Origin: Candidatus Babelota bacterium
GTDB lineage: Bacteria; Babelota; Babeliae; Babelales; Vermiphilaceae
Length of the DNA: 64,000 nucleotides
Direction: 5' to 3'
Assembly: GCA_029262575.1 (NCBI GenBank)
Contig: JAJCZC010000035.1
Location: 1-64,000 of the forward strand
Under the pieces are notes generated by a model. That model did not search any database. It saw only the letters and a program-made list of their open reading frames with translations, and was not told where the DNA came from. Positions 51,953-60,190 of this stretch are shown piece after piece. The position numbers and the translations under genes were made by a program. Numbering within the stretch: position 1 is the first letter of the stretch; each line of letters opens with the position of its first letter.

Positions 51953-52972
51953 TTGTGTTATACTCAAAATATGCAAAAAACTCCTAAAAAACAGCTGGAC
52001 TACCTCATTATCGGCCAAGGACTAGCTGGCTCAATTCTTTCATACACGTTGCTCAAAATGGGCAAAAAAGTGGCTATAATCAATAGGTTTAACCCAAAAT
52101 CTGCCTCTTATATCGCTAGCGGCATATTTAGCCCTATAGCAGGGCAAAGAATAGCTAAAATCTGGCAAGCCGATGAGATATTCCCACAGATGTCCACATT
52201 TTATAAAACATTAGAAAAAGATCTGAACTGCTCATTTTTTCATCAAATGCCTTATATCAAACTACTTATTAATGATGATCTTAAAAAATTTGCCCAACGA
52301 CGATTTGACGATCCAAAATATGCATCATTCATCAAAAGAATTGAACACAGTGTAAAAGGAAAAAAAGTTGATGCAATTGAAATTCAACACACTGGCTGGA
52401 TGAACACCAATGTATTTTTAGATACGTATCGCGCATTTTTAAAAACACAGGATGCCTATATTGAAGATTGGTTTGACACTGATCAACTAGTGATGCGCGA
52501 AAACGAAATTCACTATAAAAATATAAACGCACACAAGATCATCTTCGCCAATGGACTGCAAGCAACGCAAAATCCTTTTTTTGATCATCATAGATTTATC
52601 CCTACAAAAGGCGAATTGTTAACGGTCAAAATGAGTGCTCCGCAAAGCGCAATTATCAATGGCAATGCATTTGTTCTGCCAATTGGCGATAACCTGTTTC
52701 ATGTTGGTGCAACTTTTGCACGTAGTTTTGAAAATGCACTGCCAACCCAACAGGGCAAAGAATGGCTATGTACTGAACTTGAAAAGCTTATCGACATCCC
52801 TTATGAAATTATTAATCATAAAGCTGGCATTCGCCCGACAACACCTGGCCATCGGCCAATTGTTGAATGGCATGAACAACATCAGAATGTTGGCATCTTC
52901 ACCGGTTTTGGCGCAAAAGGCGTGAGCTATATTCCTTATTGTGCACAACAATTATTAAGCATAAAAATATAA
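51953..52972 (+). CDS. FAD-dependent oxidoreductase (DAO family)
   Basis: 339 residues. N-terminal GxGxxG nucleotide-binding motif (DYLIIGQGLAGSILSYTLLK), ASGIFSPIAGQRIAKIWQ after it, FANGLQATQN and the C-terminal RPTTPGHRPIVEW...GFGAKGV, as in D-amino-acid oxidase/glycine-oxidase-like enzymes. The substrate is unknown. GGAGG at 51939-51943 sits 9 nt before TTG 51953; ATG 51971 has no nearby ribosome-binding site. I therefore use the TTG, with ATG 51971 as an alternative. Confidence 0.85.
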   Translation: MCYTQNMQKTPKKQLDYLIIGQGLAGSILSYTLLKMGKKVAIINRFNPKSASYIASGIFSPIAGQRIAKIWQADEIFPQMSTFYKTLEKDLNCSFFHQMPYIKLLINDDLKKFAQRRFDDPKYASFIKRIEHSVKGKKVDAIEIQHTGWMNTNVFLDTYRAFLKTQDAYIEDWFDTDQLVMRENEIHYKNINAHKIIFANGLQATQNPFFDHHRFIPTKGELLTVKMSAPQSAIINGNAFVLPIGDNLFHVGATFARSFENALPTQQGKEWLCTELEKLIDIPYEIINHKAGIRPTTPGHRPIVEWHEQHQNVGIFTGFGAKGVSYIPYCAQQLLSIKI

Positions 52973-53048
52973 GCAAGTTGCATGAAGTAAAAATATCATT
53001 AAACTCATACGCAGCTTATTAAACAATTACCCTATAAAGGATTACATC

Positions 53049-53507
53049 ATGAAAAAGTTCTTCATGTTGGCAACATTGATGATCACATCTTCAGCATTTT
53101 GCTCATCGCAACAACAACAAAAACTTCCAAACGCTGAACAATTTAAAAAACTTATTGTTAATGCAAAATCGATTGAACAACAATTGAATCAACTAACACA
53201 GGGTTCACAAAAGAATGAAGCTAACGCAACCCTAGAAACAATACAAAGCACCTTGCGTGAAGCATATATAAATTCGGATAGCACAAATATGGAACTAACA
53301 TATAACAAGATCCTCGAGCAACAAAAATATGAAGCACGAATGAAACAACTTATCATCTCGTTCACGAAAAACGCAATTGAGAGGGGCGATAAACTAGAAG
53401 TGCTTGTCAAAAACAGCGATGCATTGCAAAGTGCTGCCGATCAGTTTAAAAGTAACCGTCTACTAAAAAAACCTGATCCCGTCTGCACAGCATGTGGACT
53501 ACTCTAA
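53049..53507 (+). CDS. Exported protein ending in a CaaX box (CGLL)
   Basis: 152 residues. Signal peptide MKKFFMLATLMITSSAFC, then a Gln-rich helical region with coiled-coil character and a tail KPDPVCTACGLL. The final Cys-Gly-Leu-Leu fits CaaX with X = Leu, weaker than CIIL because of the Gly. Another Cys three residues before makes CxxC, so metal or disulfide roles compete. AAGGA precedes the start; a hairpin follows. Confidence 0.78.
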   Translation: MKKFFMLATLMITSSAFCSSQQQQKLPNAEQFKKLIVNAKSIEQQLNQLTQGSQKNEANATLETIQSTLREAYINSDSTNMELTYNKILEQQKYEARMKQLIISFTKNAIERGDKLEVLVKNSDALQSAADQFKSNRLLKKPDPVCTACGLL

Positions 53508-53525
53508 GTTTACACTAAAAAAATA

Positions 53526-53545
53526 GGCCCTCGATATGGAGGGCC
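53526..53545. terminator. Hairpin terminator between convergent genes
   Basis: GGCCCTC (53526-53532), 6-nt loop, GAGGGCC (53539-53545). Flanked by A and T runs; serves the CaaX gene and the convergent gene. Confidence 0.8.
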
Positions 53546-53566
53546 TTCCTAACTACTTAGAATTTA

Positions 53567-54446
53567 CTAATTATTCTGATTCAGCCATTCAGCAAACCTT
53601 TTTTTTAATACTGCCAATTTTTGCACTTTTTTCTCCCGCATCAAATCGAGTTCTTTTATCTTTGCCTCCGTCTGAGCAATGTTATTGTCGAAATCTCTTT
53701 TGACGGCGACCTTCTTTGCGGCCCTCTTTGCAGCAGCCTCCTCTTTGACGGCGGCCTTCTTTGCGGCCCTCTTTGCCTTGGCAGCAGCCTCCTCTCTTGC
53801 AGGCTTTTCTTTCTTTTGCTTTTGTTCTTGCACAAGATCCTCGAAACAATCATCCATAGATGCAAGCGATTTGCTAGTAAATTCAATGAGCCCATCTATT
53901 GCAGCTTTATCAATTTGGCCCGCATTAAACCCTGATGAGACTAAATTATCTATGAGCTCAATTACGTGTGGTTTAAGTTCATCAATGAATGGTATTTTTG
54001 CATCTTTAGGCAAAGCAAGCAAGCCAATAAGCAACATTTTGCGCACATAACAAAATTGATTTGCCGATATAATTGGGAAAGAATTGCCCTTTTTTAAATT
54101 CTGATAAAAAATAAGTTGAGACTTTAGAGCACATCTAGAAAAATTTTTCACCTCCGTCAACACATCTCCATACTTATAGAGCTCTTCTTTGCTATTCTGA
54201 TAAAGCTTTATTTTTTCATCCAATAAATCTGCTTTTTCTGTGCAAAGAGTAGACTTCCATTTATCAAAACCCGGAGCTTTTTTAAGCGCTAACAAACAAT
54301 CTATTGGGCTGCCTTGGTTCACGCCTGAATCCATACAGGATGCAATGTATTTTTTTTCGCTGATCACTTAGGTCATAGTTCGCGGCAAAATTTGCCAAAC
54401 TCGAAATTAATACCCCGACAAACAAAAAAACATTCACTTTCTTCAT
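53567..54446 (-). pseudogene. Exported Ala/Lys-rich protein with frameshift in an A8 tract
   Basis: From ATG 54446 (AAGGA upstream) the frame gives a signal peptide (MKKVNVFLFVGVLISSLANF) and then runs out of frame after an eight-A tract (54350-54357 on the minus strand). The rest, in the next frame to the stop at 53567, is a long helical protein with an Ala/Lys-rich repeat (RAAKKAAVKEEAAAKRAAKK) and a C-terminal coiled coil. Seven A residues would join the two perfectly (QRKKYIASCMDSG). So this is a frameshift mutation, a slippage-controlled gene or a sequencing error. The repeat is encoded by two similar DNA units of about 45-51 nt (about 53699-53795). Confidence 0.75.
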
Positions 54447-54552
54447 AGCCAAATCCTTTCAATCAAAAAGTGTATACGATAAACTGGCTCAAAGTATGAA
54501 AAATTCAGGATCAATTGTCAAAAAAAATAGATCTAAAACTGGAGTGATCATT

Positions 54553-55950
54553 GTGAAAAGCTATACAACATCATTATTCATTTTTCATCGCGATTTGCGC
54601 TTGCACGATAATACGGCCTTAATAGCTGCATGCAAACAATCAGACGCCATTATTCCATGCTTTATATTCACACCCACGCAAGTTGGCAATGAAAATGAGT
54701 ATAAAAGCGATAACGCCATTCAATTTATGATCGAATCTCTCAAAGATTTGCAACAACAAATCCAAAAAAAGGGCGGTAGGCTATACTTTTTTTATGGCGC
54801 AACCGATGAAATAGTTAAAAAATTGATTAAAGCTGAAAAAATTGACGCAATCTTTAGCAATAAAGATTATACCCCATTTGCCCAAAAACGAGATAAAGCA
54901 ATTGCAAAAATCTGCAAACAACAGGGCGTAGGTTTTCACGAATTTGATGATACATTGTTGAATGCACCGGGCAAAGTATTCAACAAGTCAGGAGAGCCTT
55001 ATAAAGTGTTCACGCCATTCTGGAAGGCATCTATAAGGATTCCTGTGGCGAAAGATCAAAAGTTTGCCTATAAAAACTTCTACACTAAACGGATTAAACT
55101 TGCGCAAGAGGACACCACCATCTTCAAGAAGGTCCTTAAACCCCTTCACCCTGAGCCTGTTGAACGGGTATATGTGCATGGCGGCAGAAACAATGCACTC
55201 AAAATCATACGTAAACTCAAAGATTTCAAAACCTACCAAAAAACGCACAATACTCCCGCAATTAATACCACATTGCTTTCGGCGCACAATAAGTTTGGCA
55301 CCATTTCAATCAGGGAACTATATTGGCATATGCGCAATTCCCTTGGGCAATCCGGCCCGCAGGGCTTAGTTCGCCAACTTTATTGGCGCGATTTTTACTA
55401 TCATATTGCATACTTTTTTCCACACGTTTTTGGCCATGCATTTCAAGAAAAATACGACAAACTCAAATGGAGTTTATCCAAAAAAAACTTCCTGCAATGG
55501 TGCAATGGTACAACCGGTTTTCCAATTATTGATGCAGGCATGCGTCAACTTAATGAAACTGGCTGGATGCACAATCGTGTGCGCATGATTGTTGCATCAT
55601 TTTTGGTCAAAGATCTGCATATTAATTGGCTCTGGGGCGAAAAGTATTTTGCGCAAAAGCTAGTTGATTATGATCCTTGTGTGAACAATGGCAATTGGCA
55701 ATGGGCAGCTTCCACAGGATGTGATGCACAGCCATATTTTAGGATATTCAACCCATGGCTTCAGCAAAAAAAGTTTGACCCTGATTGCATTTATATCAAA
55801 CGCTGGATGCCCGAACTCAAAAATGTAGATAATAAAGTCATTCACAATTGGGAAAAAGAAAATAGCCCCGAGGTTGATTATCCTCGCCCGATGGTGGATC
55901 ACAAGGCGGAAAAAGAGGTCGCGATCAAAATGTTTAAAAACGCAAACTAA
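54553..55950 (+). CDS. phr: Deoxyribodipyrimidine photolyase
   Basis: 465 residues from GTG 54553; GGAG lies 8 nt upstream. N-terminal Rossmann antenna domain (LFIFHRDLRLHDNTALIAAC), FAD-binding C-terminal domain with GQSGPQGLVRQLYWRDFYYH, WMHNRVRMIVASFLVKDL and NGNWQWAASTGCDAQPYFR, all typical of class I CPD photolyases. Repairs UV pyrimidine dimers using blue light and FADH-. Intact. An in-frame ATG at 54496 would add a basic extension and has no ribosome-binding site. Confidence 0.93.
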   Translation: MKSYTTSLFIFHRDLRLHDNTALIAACKQSDAIIPCFIFTPTQVGNENEYKSDNAIQFMIESLKDLQQQIQKKGGRLYFFYGATDEIVKKLIKAEKIDAIFSNKDYTPFAQKRDKAIAKICKQQGVGFHEFDDTLLNAPGKVFNKSGEPYKVFTPFWKASIRIPVAKDQKFAYKNFYTKRIKLAQEDTTIFKKVLKPLHPEPVERVYVHGGRNNALKIIRKLKDFKTYQKTHNTPAINTTLLSAHNKFGTISIRELYWHMRNSLGQSGPQGLVRQLYWRDFYYHIAYFFPHVFGHAFQEKYDKLKWSLSKKNFLQWCNGTTGFPIIDAGMRQLNETGWMHNRVRMIVASFLVKDLHINWLWGEKYFAQKLVDYDPCVNNGNWQWAASTGCDAQPYFRIFNPWLQQKKFDPDCIYIKRWMPELKNVDNKVIHNWEKENSPEVDYPRPMVDHKAEKEVAIKMFKNAN

Positions 55951-56024
55951 AAAAACTAACTTGACTATTACCACTCTATGTTTCATCATAATGCAAACTT
56001 AAATATCAAGCAAAAGGTTCTTAA

Positions 56025-56672
56025 ATGAAAAAATACGCTCTTTGGCTCATGTTGTTTGCCCATACCATTTCACATTCAACTCAAACTGACCAAAAGATAT
56101 ATCAACAGGCGAAAGAATCCGTGGATCATCTATTTTCAATATTAAAATCGGCAAATAAAAGTTGTTACATTGGTGAAAATGTTTCGCAACTTGCACATGC
56201 TCTACAATGCGCATATGAAGCACAAATCCGAGGAGGATCAGAAGAACTAATCTTAGCATGCTTATTCCATGACATTGGTCATCAACTTGGTGATGCAAAA
56301 AGCATGGGAGGCTTTGGTGTCGCTGATCATGAAAATATAGGAGCAAACTTTATTGCTGAACTTGGCTTTAGCCATAACATCGCTGAAATTGTACGTGCGC
56401 ACATTGATGCCAAACGTTATTTAATTTGCAAGGATCCAACATACTATGATGGTTTGTCTGATGGAAGCAAGCAAACATTTAAATATCAAGGCGAGCCAAT
56501 GTCACCCGAAGAAGCTGAAGCATTTGAGCAGGATCCACTTTTTGAGCAAAAATTGACCATGCGAAAATGTGAAGAATGCGCAAAAACGCCCAATCGTGTT
56601 GTGCCCGCACTGCAAACCTATTATGAGATGGCAGTTGAACATCTATATCAAGCATTGATCAACAAGCAATAA
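56025..56672 (+). CDS. Exported HD-domain protein of the PhnZ/MIOX-like type
   Basis: 215 residues with a signal peptide (MKKYALWLMLFAHTISHST). The HD core is QLAHALQ (His58), LACLFHDIGHQLG (His82, Asp83), VADHENIGANF (His102) and RAHIDAKRYLICKDPTYYDG (His126). AKRYL, LSDGSKQT and QGEPMSPEEAEAFEQDP follow the signature of PhnZ-like mixed-valence diiron oxygenases of phosphonate or inositol chemistry. Family assignment is by motif. Export of this cytoplasmic-type enzyme is unusual. No phosphonate genes are near. Confidence 0.78.
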   Translation: MKKYALWLMLFAHTISHSTQTDQKIYQQAKESVDHLFSILKSANKSCYIGENVSQLAHALQCAYEAQIRGGSEELILACLFHDIGHQLGDAKSMGGFGVADHENIGANFIAELGFSHNIAEIVRAHIDAKRYLICKDPTYYDGLSDGSKQTFKYQGEPMSPEEAEAFEQDPLFEQKLTMRKCEECAKTPNRVVPALQTYYEMAVEHLYQALINKQ

Positions 56673-56733
56673 TAATTGTTGAAAAAAACCTGCTTCATTG
56701 TATATATTCAAAAGAGAAACTTTTATTACATAA

Positions 56734-58110
56734 ATGGACTATATAATGAATGCATATCTAAAAAATTTCCTGACCGTTTTCTTTTACGGCATTGCTGCAG
56801 CAGTCATAATTTTGCTCACCACCTATTTTAGTGGCCGAAAAGCGTTTTCTAAATTAGCAAAAGATAACTTAATAGCTATAAGAACATCAAAAAAACTGCA
56901 AATCGAGACTTACTTTGATCAAATTCGCAATCAATGCGAAACGTTTGCGCAAGATTTTATGGTTATCGACGCAATGAAACAGTTCAAAGAAGCTTTTGCA
57001 TCATTAGATGAGCAAGTAAAAGATGAAAATTTGAATAAACAAAAGGATGCGTTAAGGCAATATTATACGGATCAATTTTTAATGCGATTAAATCCCAATC
57101 TGAGTGTTAAAAAAACTGCAGATGAGTTCTTCCCTTCAAAACCAAGTTCTGTGTTGTTGCAAGACGCTTATATAGTCAACAATCCAAATCCAACAGGACA
57201 AAAGGATAAACTTGATTCGGCAAAGAATACTGGACCTTACGATACTATCCACCAAAAATATCATCCATACTTCCGCAACTTTTTGAATAAATTTAAATAC
57301 TATGACATTTTCTTGATTGATCATAAATCCGGCATTGTGCTTTATAGCGTGTTTAAAGAAATAGACTTCACCAATAATCTCTACACAACGGAACTAAAGG
57401 ATTCAAACCTCTCTCATTTGATTGAAAAAATATCCCGTTCAGAAAAAACACATGAAGCTAAAATTGTTGACTATAAATTTTATGACCCATCTTATGCAGC
57501 TCCAGCAGCATTTATAGCCGCACCAATATATGATGGGGATACTCAAATTGGTGCACTTGCATTTCAGATGCCAGTGGATCAAATCAATATGTATATGATC
57601 GACAATAAAGAGTGGGAGGAAGCTGGTCTTGGCAAAACAGGGGAATCTTATTTGGTCGGAAAAGGCTATTCAATGCGCAGTGTTTCGCGATTTTTGGTCG
57701 AAGAGCCAGAAAAATACTTCAAGTTCCTCAAGCAAGAAAAGGTTGACCCACTTGTTATAAAAAATATCGAAATATTCAATACGTCTATTTTACTCCAAAA
57801 GGTAAATACAGAACCTGCCCGTGCAGCATTGCAAGAAAAAACTGGCACAATGAAAGCAAAAGATTATAGAGGCCTTAACGTCTTTAGTGCCTATGCACCA
57901 CTTAATATTAAAGGACTACACTGGGCAATTTTGGCTGAAAAAGATGTTACTGAGGCCCTTGGGCCACTAACAGGATTACTCATAGCAATAACTCTCTGGG
58001 GTCTATTGCTCCTGATAATCTTCCTGGGTCTAAGTTTTTTTTTTACTTGGCTATCTTCAAAAGAGGAAAAGAAAGCAAAAAAACGAGCAACAACAAAGGA
58101 AAAAAAATGA
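56734..58110 (+). CDS. Double-Cache-type sensor membrane protein without output domain
   Basis: 458 residues. N-terminal membrane helix (about 12-34), a large periplasmic region of dCache type (helix with IRTSKKLQIETYFDQIRNQC; IFLIDHKSGIVLYSVF-like; AFIAAPIYDGDTQIGALAFQ; GLGKTGESYLVGKGYSMRS) and a second membrane helix near 425-447 followed only by a basic tail (SSKEEKKAKKRATTKEKK). There is no HAMP, kinase or MCP domain. It is 10 nt from the channel-like gene, so that gene may be its output. A second ATG at 56746 is possible. Confidence 0.8.
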   Translation: MDYIMNAYLKNFLTVFFYGIAAAVIILLTTYFSGRKAFSKLAKDNLIAIRTSKKLQIETYFDQIRNQCETFAQDFMVIDAMKQFKEAFASLDEQVKDENLNKQKDALRQYYTDQFLMRLNPNLSVKKTADEFFPSKPSSVLLQDAYIVNNPNPTGQKDKLDSAKNTGPYDTIHQKYHPYFRNFLNKFKYYDIFLIDHKSGIVLYSVFKEIDFTNNLYTTELKDSNLSHLIEKISRSEKTHEAKIVDYKFYDPSYAAPAAFIAAPIYDGDTQIGALAFQMPVDQINMYMIDNKEWEEAGLGKTGESYLVGKGYSMRSVSRFLVEEPEKYFKFLKQEKVDPLVIKNIEIFNTSILLQKVNTEPARAALQEKTGTMKAKDYRGLNVFSAYAPLNIKGLHWAILAEKDVTEALGPLTGLLIAITLWGLLLLIIFLGLSFFFTWLSSKEEKKAKKRATTKEKK

Positions 58111-58120
58111 GTAAAAAATA

Positions 58121-59224
58121 ATGCAAAACAAAACCGCATGGATACTTTCAGCACTTTTTTCATTCACGGTATTTTTAGCTAGTTTTGCTATTTTATATAA
58201 GCACCATAGATACACACAGCCAAGTGGATTAAAAGAGGGCACTGAAATAATAACTGGCAAGCAAACTCTTGCATTTTTGCAAACAAATGCACAAAATCGC
58301 AATGCCGATATTTCATTACAACATCTTATCCCAACGGGTATCATAATCAAATCACTGACCATTAAAAATAAAAACATTATTGTCCTTTCAGGCTCTATCT
58401 GGCAAACCTATGCGGAACAAGATCAAAAATTAAAAAAAGAGGTGGCCATTCTCAATGCGCGAAAGACTTTAATCACGCCTACTTATGAGCGAAAAACTGA
58501 ACATGGCACAGTGTATGGTTTTGACTTTCAGGCAGAAATGATAGAACAATTTGATTACACACGCTTTCCACTTGATCGCCAACAAATAAGCTTGGAATTG
58601 GCTCATTCCTCACTGATTGAGCCCGTAATATTAACACCAGATTTCGCATCATGGAAATCCTCAGAAACACAAAAAATTGGCGTAGATCCTGATCTCAAAC
58701 CAATTGGCTTTGTAATAGGAGATGCATTCTTTTCGTATACACTTGAAAAAAGTGTAACCACCAAAGGAATTGATGATTATGTCTTTTCAGACAATTTTCC
58801 TGTTTTAAATTTTAACATGAACGTTAAACGCGAAGTAATCAATCTTCTTATTTTGGTCTTCTTGCCTGTAATCACCATTCTTGTTTTATCTTTTGCTTTT
58901 TTACTCATGTTTCGCAGGCTCTTTTCTCGACCCCATTCATATATCACCATCAATGCCGCAATATTATTTGCCCTAATAGTTTCACATCAAAGATTACGTG
59001 ACTTGATTCCATCAACTGTGCCCAGTTATCCAGAATACGCCTATTTTTTGAGTTACCTCATTATTCTATTTAATATCATGTTGGCGGTGCGTTACGTCAA
59101 AACATTGGGATCGACTAAATCCATTAAATCAATGCCGCGCGAAACATTCCTTTTTCGGACTATGTATTGGCCGTTTGTTTCTACTGTATTTTTCATCATA
59201 ACCTTCATGTTCTTCTCATCCTGA
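58121..59224 (+). CDS. Pentameric ligand-gated ion-channel-like protein
   Basis: 367 residues. N-terminal membrane anchor (about 8-26), a beta-rich extracellular domain to about 230 with FDYTRFPLDRQQISLEL (144-160) in the place of the Cys/Pro-loop FPFD motif, and four membrane helices: TM1 237-262 (preceded by NFNMNVKRE), TM2 about 272-295, TM3 about 305-325 and TM4 about 345-365. This order and the FPxD plus RE/RK before TM1 match prokaryotic pLGICs. The two loop cysteines are absent, as usual in bacteria. Pairing with a Cache protein suggests ligand control. Motif-based, moderately secure. Confidence 0.73.
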   Translation: MQNKTAWILSALFSFTVFLASFAILYKHHRYTQPSGLKEGTEIITGKQTLAFLQTNAQNRNADISLQHLIPTGIIIKSLTIKNKNIIVLSGSIWQTYAEQDQKLKKEVAILNARKTLITPTYERKTEHGTVYGFDFQAEMIEQFDYTRFPLDRQQISLELAHSSLIEPVILTPDFASWKSSETQKIGVDPDLKPIGFVIGDAFFSYTLEKSVTTKGIDDYVFSDNFPVLNFNMNVKREVINLLILVFLPVITILVLSFAFLLMFRRLFSRPHSYITINAAILFALIVSHQRLRDLIPSTVPSYPEYAYFLSYLIILFNIMLAVRYVKTLGSTKSIKSMPRETFLFRTMYWPFVSTVFFIITFMFFSS

Positions 59225-59253
59225 GTCCTGCGGTATTCTTTATGTGATGTGTA

Positions 59254-60075
59254 CTATTCAATACAACATTGATCATCATTCATGACAACCATTTCGTCTT
59301 TCACTAGGCCACTCAAAATACGCTCATACCGATCATGTTCTTTGCCAAGAAAAACTAATAATACATCTTTGTGTAACGTGCCAACTTCAATCAATTTTTT
59401 GATAATACGCCCACGAATTTGCCGATCGGAACCTTCAAACTTTGATTGTACTGCATGATGAGCACTTTTGCGGCTCGGATTGGGTAACTTTTTTTTCAGA
59501 TGCACTCCATAATCCATAAGTGCATAATACCATTCGCGCGGATTGAGAGTATCCAATGTTTGCTCAATAAGTGGGATTAACTGCGCATCTTTGATATCTG
59601 ATTGATCTTTAAAAAAAGAGTGCAAATAAACTGCACGAATATTAGTTTCGATAAAAACCACCGGTTTATTGAATGCAAATGCCGCAATTGAAGCTGCAGT
59701 GTTTGGCCCAATGTGGGCAAATGTTTGCAGAACATCTGGATCATCTGGTAACTTGCCATCAAACTCCTGCACTATGCGCTGCGCATTCTGCCACAATGCT
59801 TTGCCGCGCCGATTATAACCAAGACCTTGCCAAACGCCCAAAACATCGCGCAAGTCTGCTTCAGCTAATGTTTGCACATCTGCAAATGCTGCAATGAATT
59901 GATCAAATTTTGGTTCAACACGATAGGTTTGCGTTTGTTGAAGCATTATTTCAGAAACTAGAATGTAATATGGATTATCAACATTGCGCCACGCAAATGG
60001 CCGTCCATACTCTTGATAAAACTGCCAAACAAAGTTTTGAAATTGCGTTTTGTCTTTTTGTAGTAATGTTTTCAT
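59254..60075 (-). CDS. mutY: MutY-like adenine DNA glycosylase without Fe-S cluster
   Basis: 273 residues. HhH-GPD core: AWRNVDNPYYILVSEIMLQQ (Glu42 is the catalytic acid position) and TFAHIGPNTAASIAAFAF (hairpin). The position of catalytic Asp138 in E. coli is glutamate here (FIETNIRAVYL). The C-terminal cysteine cluster is missing: KKLPNPSRKSAHHAVQSKFE replaces it, a pattern I associate with the Fe-S-free MutY group. No Nudix-like C-terminal domain. Removes adenine opposite 8-oxoG. A duplicated 5' fragment is at 63392. Confidence 0.87.
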   Translation of the reverse strand: MKTLLQKDKTQFQNFVWQFYQEYGRPFAWRNVDNPYYILVSEIMLQQTQTYRVEPKFDQFIAAFADVQTLAEADLRDVLGVWQGLGYNRRGKALWQNAQRIVQEFDGKLPDDPDVLQTFAHIGPNTAASIAAFAFNKPVVFIETNIRAVYLHSFFKDQSDIKDAQLIPLIEQTLDTLNPREWYYALMDYGVHLKKKLPNPSRKSAHHAVQSKFEGSDRQIRGRIIKKLIEVGTLHKDVLLVFLGKEHDRYERILSGLVKDEMVVMNDDQCCIE

Positions 60076-60190
60076 GCAAATAAGTATACAAGATCTACTG
60101 CAAAAGGCATTCTTGTTTTTAGCTTTCTTTAATGACCACCTTATAAAGCATAAGGTTTATTCGCCAGCTAAGCTCGTGGGTTGAAGAAAA

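Noticed and set aside
53679-54050. 123-residue Ala/Leu-rich ORF on the plus strand
   Set aside because: It is the antisense of the Ala/Lys-rich repeat in the frameshifted gene; no ribosome-binding site.
59254-59265. The MutY C-terminus CCIE as a CaaX box
   Set aside because: X = Glu is a poor prenylation residue and MutY is a cytoplasmic DNA repair enzyme; likely coincidence.
60095-60121. ECLLQ-stop before mutY as a small gene
   Set aside because: An in-frame stop lies only seven codons upstream; it is a leftover of a duplicated block, not a gene.
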